This document shows, in pieces, positions 59,313 to 64,000 of a stretch of 64,000 bases of DNA (position 1 is the first letter of the stretch; the number at the start of each line of letters is the position of its first letter). The stretch is taken from positions 62,001 to 126,000 of the forward strand of contig NZ_JABUXU010000005.1 in the NCBI RefSeq assembly GCF_014897675.1, in the 5' to 3' direction. The notes below the pieces were generated by a model, which worked only from the letters and a program-made list of their open reading frames with translations, made no database searches and was not told where the DNA came from. The DNA is from Advenella sp. FME57 (GTDB lineage: Bacteria > Pseudomonadota > Gammaproteobacteria > Burkholderiales > Burkholderiaceae_B). A program made the position numbers and the translations under genes.

Positions 59313-60317
59313 TTAGAGCGATTCCTTCACTTTGGTGGCCACTTCGGGGGAAACCCATTTTTCCCAGACTTCGCCCTGATTTTTCAGGAACCAGTCTGCG
59401 ACATCACGCGAGTCGTCGCCGCTCTCTTCCATGTGGGCCAGTGTTTTGTCCATGACCGGCAGGGGGACCGATACCTTGGAAAAGAATTCGGTCAGTTTTG
59501 GCGCCTGCTTGGAAAATTCGGTATTCAGCGCAGTAAATACCGGGTTGTCCGGATACGCGCTAGGCTGTGGATCGGCGCATTCAGGATTGGTCAGGCATTT
59601 CTGTTTTTCCGCGTCGTAGGCCGGCAATTCCAGTTTGACCAGGTCAAGCGAACCCACCAGGGGGGTCGGATACCAATAGTAGAACACAATGTTCTTCTTG
59701 CGTTTGTAAGCCGAGGTCAGGGCCGCTTTCTGTGCTGCGCCAGTGCCGGGTGAGTACAGGGTGAAATCTTTCTCCAGTTTCAGGGCTTTGTACAGATTGC
59801 TGCTGACCACTTCACACCCCCAGCCAGCCGGGCAACCGTAGAAGCGCCCCTTGCTTGGGTCTTCAGGATCGGCAAATTCTTTTTTGTATTTGGGCAGATC
59901 GGATGCGGATTTGAGGTCAGGGAATTTTTCGGCTACGTATTTCGGAATGAACCAGGCTTCGCCGCCCGTGTACAGATCGGCTACTCTTTTGACTTTACCG
60001 GTTTTCTCGGCTTTGGCCCAGGGATCGCCTACGCTGTTGAGCCAGATTTCAGTGTTGATATCCAGATCGCCGCGCTCCAACGCTGCCAGGGCGGGTAGAG
60101 TCTCGGTGGGCAGCGTTTCAGTCTTGCAGCCGTAGCCTTTTTCAAGAATGGTGCGCTGAACGTCGACCAGTACCAGGTTCGATTCCCAGTTCATGCCGCC
60201 GAAGTTGACGGTGCGATCTACTTCGCATTGGGCGTCTGCAGCTTGTGCCGTGGCGGACAAGCCCAGGCCAAACGCAGCCAGTAGCGTCGAGCAGAGAATT
60301 TTGTGTTTTAAGAACAT
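59313..60317 (-). CDS. proX: Glycine betaine-binding protein (ProX type), copy 2
   Basis: 334-residue paralogue of the downstream ProX, closely alike along its whole length (FGGMNWESNLVLVDVQRTIL, ALERGDLDINTEIWLNSVGD, NIVFYYWYPTPLVGSLDLVK). The signal peptide ends SATAQAAD. GGAGGCTACGGCC gives a very strong ribosome site for the ATG at 60317. Differences between the copies lie around the binding aromatic (WEP versus WYP) and in the N-terminal helix, so they may differ in ligand preference (inference). It is the first gene of the osmoprotectant operon. Confidence 0.92.
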   Translation of the reverse strand: MFLKHKILCSTLLAAFGLGLSATAQAADAQCEVDRTVNFGGMNWESNLVLVDVQRTILEKGYGCKTETLPTETLPALAALERGDLDINTEIWLNSVGDPWAKAEKTGKVKRVADLYTGGEAWFIPKYVAEKFPDLKSASDLPKYKKEFADPEDPSKGRFYGCPAGWGCEVVSSNLYKALKLEKDFTLYSPGTGAAQKAALTSAYKRKKNIVFYYWYPTPLVGSLDLVKLELPAYDAEKQKCLTNPECADPQPSAYPDNPVFTALNTEFSKQAPKLTEFFSKVSVPLPVMDKTLAHMEESGDDSRDVADWFLKNQGEVWEKWVSPEVATKVKESL

Positions 60318-60706
60318 GGCCGTAGCCTCCTTAAGTCTTACAGGGTTATAAAAATAACTGTGTATGCCAAAGAGTGTGCGGAAAACGACGTAGCGCCGTC
60401 GATACAAACAAAAATTGATGGGCGGCGGGGCGCCCGATTGACAGGTAAAACACTTTTACCAGAAGGGGCAAAAGGTGTACACAATTGAAACGATGAATTA
60501 ATAAAACCCCACCATTGTAACAAATCGAGAGGGTCCGGGCAAACCAGCCCCCTTGGTAAAATCCCTAGCAGCTTTTTATGTTCATGTATGAGAAAATTAA
60601 TTCACATACAGAAATTAAATGGGTTAAATTAAACGGCTTAAAATGAATGGGCTAAATTGAATTTGGCTAAATTCGGCTATTTACCCGACCCAAAGGAAAC
60701 CAAGTA
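60318..60706. other. 389-base divergent regulatory region
   Basis: It lies between proX copy 2 (-) and a cupin gene (+) and must hold the promoter of the osmoprotectant operon. It is AT-rich in its right half, which is filled by a 14-base tandem repeat (see 60617-60673). Possible minus-strand promoter elements TTGTTA and TAATTC lie near 60500-60525 but are weak. No gene was seen. Confidence 0.5.
60617..60673. repeat. Four tandem 14-15-base repeats, consensus GAATGGGCTAAATT
   Basis: Units: AAATGGGTTAAATT, AAACGGCTTAAAAT, GAATGGGCTAAATT, GAATTTGGCTAAATT, followed by a partial CGGCTATTT. The array ends 34 bases before the cupin ATG. Such phased AT-rich repeats could be a protein-binding array, or a slippage-prone tract. 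No other copy was seen in the window. Confidence 0.75.
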
Positions 60707-61135
60707 ATGACAGACAGTACAGCGCAAACCGCAAGCACCACCAGCAAAAAAACTGGCGCCTGTTCCTGGATCGTCCGGGAAGCGGATGTCCCTGGCTACA
60801 GCCCCGCCAACCACCATGGCACCGTCAACCGGCGCCTGATCGGCCCCGAGACGGTCGGCGCGCGTCACCTGGAGGTGTTGGTGGGTACAATTGAGCAGAA
60901 TCGGGGCGCCTTGCCGCATGCCCATCCTGGCATTGAGCAGGTGGTGTATTTGCTGTCTGGCACGGCAGACGTGGAAATGGACGGGGAAAAGGGTTCTCTG
61001 CAGGCCGGAGACTGCTGTTTTTTTCCTGCAGACAAAAAGCATATCTTTACTGTGACCAGTGCCGAGCCGGCGCGCCTTCTGGTCATTTATTCTCCTCCCT
61101 ATGAAGAAAATCCGGCCAGGGTGGTACGGGATTGA
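60707..61135 (+). CDS. Cupin-domain protein
   Basis: 142-residue single cupin barrel. The first cupin motif LPHAHPGIEQVVYLLSGTAD holds two His and a Glu for a metal; the second, AGDCCFFPADKKHIFTVTSA, supplies the last His. AAAGGAAACCAAGTA precedes the ATG. Small cupins of this type are often isomerases, decarboxylases or binding proteins. It lies 91 bases ahead of the Bug/CoA-transferase/acyl-CoA dehydrogenase operon and may belong to it. Confidence 0.85.
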   Translation: MTDSTAQTASTTSKKTGACSWIVREADVPGYSPANHHGTVNRRLIGPETVGARHLEVLVGTIEQNRGALPHAHPGIEQVVYLLSGTADVEMDGEKGSLQAGDCCFFPADKKHIFTVTSAEPARLLVIYSPPYEENPARVVRD

Positions 61136-61226
61136 TCGCCGGATAACCCGATTTTTAGCATAAACCCAAGCGTGCCTTTTCATGGTACCGCCGCTCAAAG
61201 AAGCCTTGTCCTTTACTGGAGACATT

Positions 61227-62189
61227 ATGAATATCAAACCCCTACGTTGTTTGCTGGGTGCCGCCGCCCTTATCGCCGCGGGCACCGCCGCAGCTGCATG
61301 GCCGGAAAAACCCATTACCATGGTCGTCCCGTTCCCGGCCGGTTCGGGGACCGACTCTGTCGGGCGCATCTTTGCCCGTGAAATGACCAGCCGTCTTGGT
61401 CAGCAGGTGATTGTGGAAAACAAGCCCGGTGGCAACGGTACGATTGCGGCGCAGCAGGTTGCCCGCTCCAAGCCCGATGGCTATACCATTCTGATTTCAA
61501 CCAATACACCGCTGTCGGCTGCGCCGTGGCTGCAAAAAAGCGTGCCTTATGATGTGCTCAAGGATTTCACGCCGATTGCGCGCGGCGGTAACCTGCCGTT
61601 CATTTTGGTCGCCAACATGAAGCAAACCTTCAATTCGGTGGAGGAACTGGTTAAGCAAGCCAAGGCCAGCCCAGGCAAACTGACCTACGCCTCAGGCAAC
61701 AGTACCGGTATTGTTGCCGGCGCTACGCTGTCGCATGCTGCCGGTATCGAGACCCTGCATGTGCCCTACAAGGGCACGCCACAGGCGCTGACCGATCTGA
61801 TCGGCGGGCAGGTGGACTATATGTTTACCGATCTGACTTCGGGCATGCCATTTGTGCAATCCAAGAAGATCAAGGCGCTCGCAGTATCTACCGCCAAGCC
61901 CAGCACGCTGTTGCCCGAGTTGCCTTCCATGGAGGCGGCCGGTATCGATAATTTCGACATCAATTCATGGAATGGTTTTCTGGGCCCGGCCGAGATGTCC
62001 GATGAGGCGGTGGCGGCGTTGAACAAAACCATCAATGAAATCGTGAGCGATGCGAAGGTCAAGCAGGAGCTGGCGCGCCTGGGATTTGATGCCTTCAGCG
62101 GCACCCAGCAGGAATTTGCGACATTTGTCCGCGAGCAGTACGCGTTATGGGGCAAGCTCATCAAGGACGCCGGGATCCAGGTTCAATAA
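61227..62189 (+). CDS. Bug/TctC-family TTT binding protein
   Basis: 320-residue periplasmic receptor with signal peptide (cleavage after AAGTAAAA). Landmarks: WPEKPITMVVPFPAGSGTDS, VVENKPGGNGTIAAQQVARS and LHVPYKGTPQALTDLIGGQV. ACTGGAGACATT precedes the ATG at 61227. It shares a transcript with a CoA-transferase that begins two bases after its stop and with an acyl-CoA dehydrogenase, so it likely captures a carboxylate that is then activated and oxidised. No TctAB genes are present. Confidence 0.92.
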   Translation: MNIKPLRCLLGAAALIAAGTAAAAWPEKPITMVVPFPAGSGTDSVGRIFAREMTSRLGQQVIVENKPGGNGTIAAQQVARSKPDGYTILISTNTPLSAAPWLQKSVPYDVLKDFTPIARGGNLPFILVANMKQTFNSVEELVKQAKASPGKLTYASGNSTGIVAGATLSHAAGIETLHVPYKGTPQALTDLIGGQVDYMFTDLTSGMPFVQSKKIKALAVSTAKPSTLLPELPSMEAAGIDNFDINSWNGFLGPAEMSDEAVAALNKTINEIVSDAKVKQELARLGFDAFSGTQQEFATFVREQYALWGKLIKDAGIQVQ

Positions 62190-62191
62190 TA

Positions 62192-63415
62192 ATGACAGAC
62201 AGCAATCGAAGCGGGCCGCTGGCCGGAGTACGGGTCCTGGATCTGACTTCCATTATTCTGGGGCCGTTTGCCACGCAGATGATGGCAGATCTGGGCGCGG
62301 ACGTGATCAAGGTGGAATCGCCGGTGGGCGATACGATACGGCAGGTCGGACCCATGCGCAATCCAGGCATGGGTGCGATCTATCTGCATCTGAATCGCAA
62401 CAAGCGATCGGTGGTGCTTGACCTGAAAACCGAGCAAGGCAGGGAAGCCTGCCTGCATCTGGTGCGCGAGGTCGATGTGCTGCTCTACAACGTAAGGCCG
62501 CAGTCCATGGAACGCATGGGCCTGTCGTACGAAGCGGTCAGCGCCGTGAATCCGAAAATCGTCTACGTGGGCGCCTATGGCTTTGGCAACGAAGGCCCGT
62601 ACGCCGGCAAGCCGGCTTACGATGATTTGATACAGGGAATGACCGGTGTGGCCCGGCTTTACGAACGCAACAGCGGGCACGAACCGCGGTATGCACCGCT
62701 GACGCTGGCCGATCGCACCATCGGGCTGCAGGCGGCCATTGCCTGTCTGGCAGGCGTCATCCATAGCCGGGCAACCGGTACGGGCCAATCCATTGAGGTG
62801 CCGATGTTTGAGGGGATGGCGCAAATGATATTGGGCGATCACCTGGGCCAGCGCACATTCGATGAGGACGCGCCGGCAGGCACCATGGGCTATTCCCGGT
62901 TGCTGGCCGAACATCGCAAGCCCTATCAGACACAGGATGGATATGTTAGCGCCCTGATCTACAACGATCGGCACTGGCAGCAGTTCCTGGCGGCCATCGA
63001 TCGTGCCGATCTGATCATCGATTCGATCTTTTCCACCCATTCACGTCGAGCCGAAAACATTGATGAAGTATACCGGTTTGTGGACGGGGTCCTGCGGACC
63101 CGCAGCACGGCAGACTGGCTTGCGCTGTTTGATGCGAACGATATCCCGTGCGCCCCGCTGTACGCCATCGAAGATCTTCCCGCAGATCCGCACCTGAAGG
63201 CAACGGGTCATCTGGTGCGAACTGATCATCCCAGCGAAGGGGTGGTCCACACGATCGCGCCGCTGGGGCGATATTCGGCCACGCCGCTGAGCGTCTATCG
63301 CCATGCGCCCGCGCTGGGTGAACATACTGAAGAATTGCTTGACGGGCTGCCCATGGACAACGAGAAAAAACAGGCCATATTGAAGGCGGCAAAGCGTAGC
63401 GCGAACAGGCACTAA
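62192..63415 (+). CDS. Family III (CaiB/BaiF) CoA-transferase
   Basis: 407-residue CoA-transferase that would make the CoA thioester of the acid bound by the preceding Bug protein. Family marks: GVRVLDLTSIILGPFATQMM, DLGADVIKVESPVGD, NRNKRSVVLDLKTEQG, and the catalytic Asp in PLTLADRTIGLQAAI. The ATG at 62192 lies two bases after the Bug stop, with no strong Shine-Dalgarno, so coupling is likely. It differs clearly from the other family III enzyme at 42108-43295. An acyl-CoA dehydrogenase follows. Confidence 0.92.
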   Translation: MTDSNRSGPLAGVRVLDLTSIILGPFATQMMADLGADVIKVESPVGDTIRQVGPMRNPGMGAIYLHLNRNKRSVVLDLKTEQGREACLHLVREVDVLLYNVRPQSMERMGLSYEAVSAVNPKIVYVGAYGFGNEGPYAGKPAYDDLIQGMTGVARLYERNSGHEPRYAPLTLADRTIGLQAAIACLAGVIHSRATGTGQSIEVPMFEGMAQMILGDHLGQRTFDEDAPAGTMGYSRLLAEHRKPYQTQDGYVSALIYNDRHWQQFLAAIDRADLIIDSIFSTHSRRAENIDEVYRFVDGVLRTRSTADWLALFDANDIPCAPLYAIEDLPADPHLKATGHLVRTDHPSEGVVHTIAPLGRYSATPLSVYRHAPALGEHTEELLDGLPMDNEKKQAILKAAKRSANRH

Positions 63416-63569
63416 GCCAATGCGCGGTCATCCAGTGGGGGCGATGACCGATGCGAGGGCGCTCGCGCTGCCGATTGCAGGCATGGCCCATGACCGGCGG
63501 TAAACCGCCGCGCCTGCCATGGGGGCATTGCGCCTTTGAAGTGACACAACATACCTAAACGACGGAGTA

Positions 63570-64000
63570 ATGATGGATTTCTCGCTTTCTCAGGATCAGC
63601 AAATGCTTGTGGCTGCCATTGAACAGCTATGCAACGGTTTTGACGACGAATACTGGCTCACCTGCGATAGAACGGGCGAGTATCCAGAGGCGTTTTATCA
63701 GCGCCTGGCCAAGGCCGGCTGGCTGGGCGTGGCCATGCCGCAGGAATATGGTGGCGCAGGATTGGGTATTACCGAAGCCGCGCTGATGATGAAAGCCATT
63801 TCGCGCTCGGGTGCAGGCTTTACCGGCGCCTCGGCCGTTCATATGAATATCTTCGGGCTGAACCCGGTGGTCCGTTTTGGTTCGGAGGAACTCAAGCAAC
63901 GCGCGTTGCCGCCTCTGATCGAAGGCAAGGACAAAGCCTGCTTTGCCGTCACCGAGCCCGATGCCGGGCTGGACACCACCCAGTTGACCACGCGTGCGCA
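63570..64000 (+). CDS. Acyl-CoA dehydrogenase (3' truncated by the window end)
   Basis: The first 143 residues of an FAD-dependent acyl-CoA dehydrogenase; the frame is still open at base 64000. It starts MMDFSLSQDQQMLV, a typical N-terminal helix, has WLGVAMPQEYGGAGLGITEA and reaches CFAVTEPDAGLDTTQL, the substrate and flavin region. ACGGAGTA directly before ATG-ATG is the ribosome site. As the last visible gene after the Bug and CoA-transferase genes, it probably oxidises the CoA thioester made there. The catalytic Glu lies outside the window. Confidence 0.9.
   Translation, partial: MMDFSLSQDQQMLVAAIEQLCNGFDDEYWLTCDRTGEYPEAFYQRLAKAGWLGVAMPQEYGGAGLGITEAALMMKAISRSGAGFTGASAVHMNIFGLNPVVRFGSEELKQRALPPLIEGKDKACFAVTEPDAGLDTTQLTTRA

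Noticed and set aside
62183-63040. Open frame of 285 codons on the minus strand
   Set aside because: Antisense to the CoA-transferase, no recognisable domain or start signal.
1-64000. CRISPR arrays, rRNA operons, insertion sequences and prophage genes
   Set aside because: No regularly spaced repeats with spacers, no rRNA-like stretch, and no transposase, integrase or phage structural protein was recognised on either strand.

Overview
The window looks like chromosomal DNA of a betaproteobacterium of the order Burkholderiales, most likely family Alcaligenaceae (an Advenella-like organism; the genus is an inference). The grounds are four Bug/TctC-type tripartite tricarboxylate transporter (TTT) binding proteins, several family III CoA-transferases, two periplasmic PQQ dehydrogenases and a Moco/2Fe-2S dehydrogenase, together with moderately high GC and dense gene packing. 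No rRNA, tRNA, CRISPR array, transposase or prophage was recognised. Both ends cut a gene: a Bug protein on the left and an acyl-CoA dehydrogenase on the right.

Layout. 1-3.0 kb: end of a Bug gene, a LysR regulator and two VOC proteins. 3.4-7.2 kb: a sigma-54 activator (AcoR type) divergent from an AcoD/ExaC-type aldehyde dehydrogenase, with a textbook -24/-12 promoter. 7.5-12.2 kb: an IorAB-type molybdenum dehydrogenase facing the maturation genes mocA-like and xdhC. 12.6-15.2 kb: a COG4315/cytochrome c fusion and a soluble PQQ alcohol dehydrogenase. 15.5-16.2 kb: an AT-rich orphan gene (DUF4760-like) behind an unusual leader. 16.3-22.4 kb: argE, an MFS carrier, OsmC, an ABM monooxygenase, an XRE regulator, an arylamine N-acetyltransferase and soxR. 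22.6-24.8 kb: an MmgE/PrpD-like gene, then a ParD-like gene coupled to a methionine aminopeptidase. 25-29.7 kb: a PcaC-PcaD fusion, a panE-like/ttdAB-like operon and a DUF488 gene. 29.9-34.8 kb: membrane PQQ glucose dehydrogenase and a YncD/PqqU-like TonB receptor. 35.2-40.0 kb: a sphingosine-phosphate-lyase-like PLP enzyme with a TauABC-type transporter and a GntR regulator, in more AT-rich DNA. 40.2-46.2 kb: an IclR regulator and a five-gene operon (HMG-CoA-lyase-like, CoA-transferase, two Bug proteins, SMP-30 lactonase-like). 46.5-55.7 kb: LpxL-type acyltransferase, quinone reductase, a VapBC pair, YjbQ, DUF2214, a gamma-glutamylcyclotransferase-like protein, a methyltransferase, an ABC-2 exporter, an LpxH-like phosphoesterase and a LysE exporter. 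55.9-60.3 kb: a glycine betaine ABC importer with two ProX paralogues. 60.7-64.0 kb: a cupin, then Bug, CoA-transferase and acyl-CoA dehydrogenase genes.

How the genes fit together. The overall picture is an organic-acid and alcohol scavenger. Periplasmic PQQ and molybdenum dehydrogenases oxidise alcohols, sugars and aldehydes, a TonB receptor probably imports PQQ, Bug proteins capture carboxylates, and CoA-transferase/lyase/dehydrogenase modules break them down. The least ordinary points are: the leader of the ParD-like/map operon, which combines an extended -10, a 34-bp near-palindrome and an intrinsic terminator ahead of the first gene; the PLP-lyase plus Tau-type ABC operon; the PcaC-PcaD fusion in reversed domain order; the paired TTCTAT-N3-ATAGAA operators of the HMG-CoA-lyase-like operon; and the mini-ORF/hairpin leader of the orphan DUF4760-like gene.
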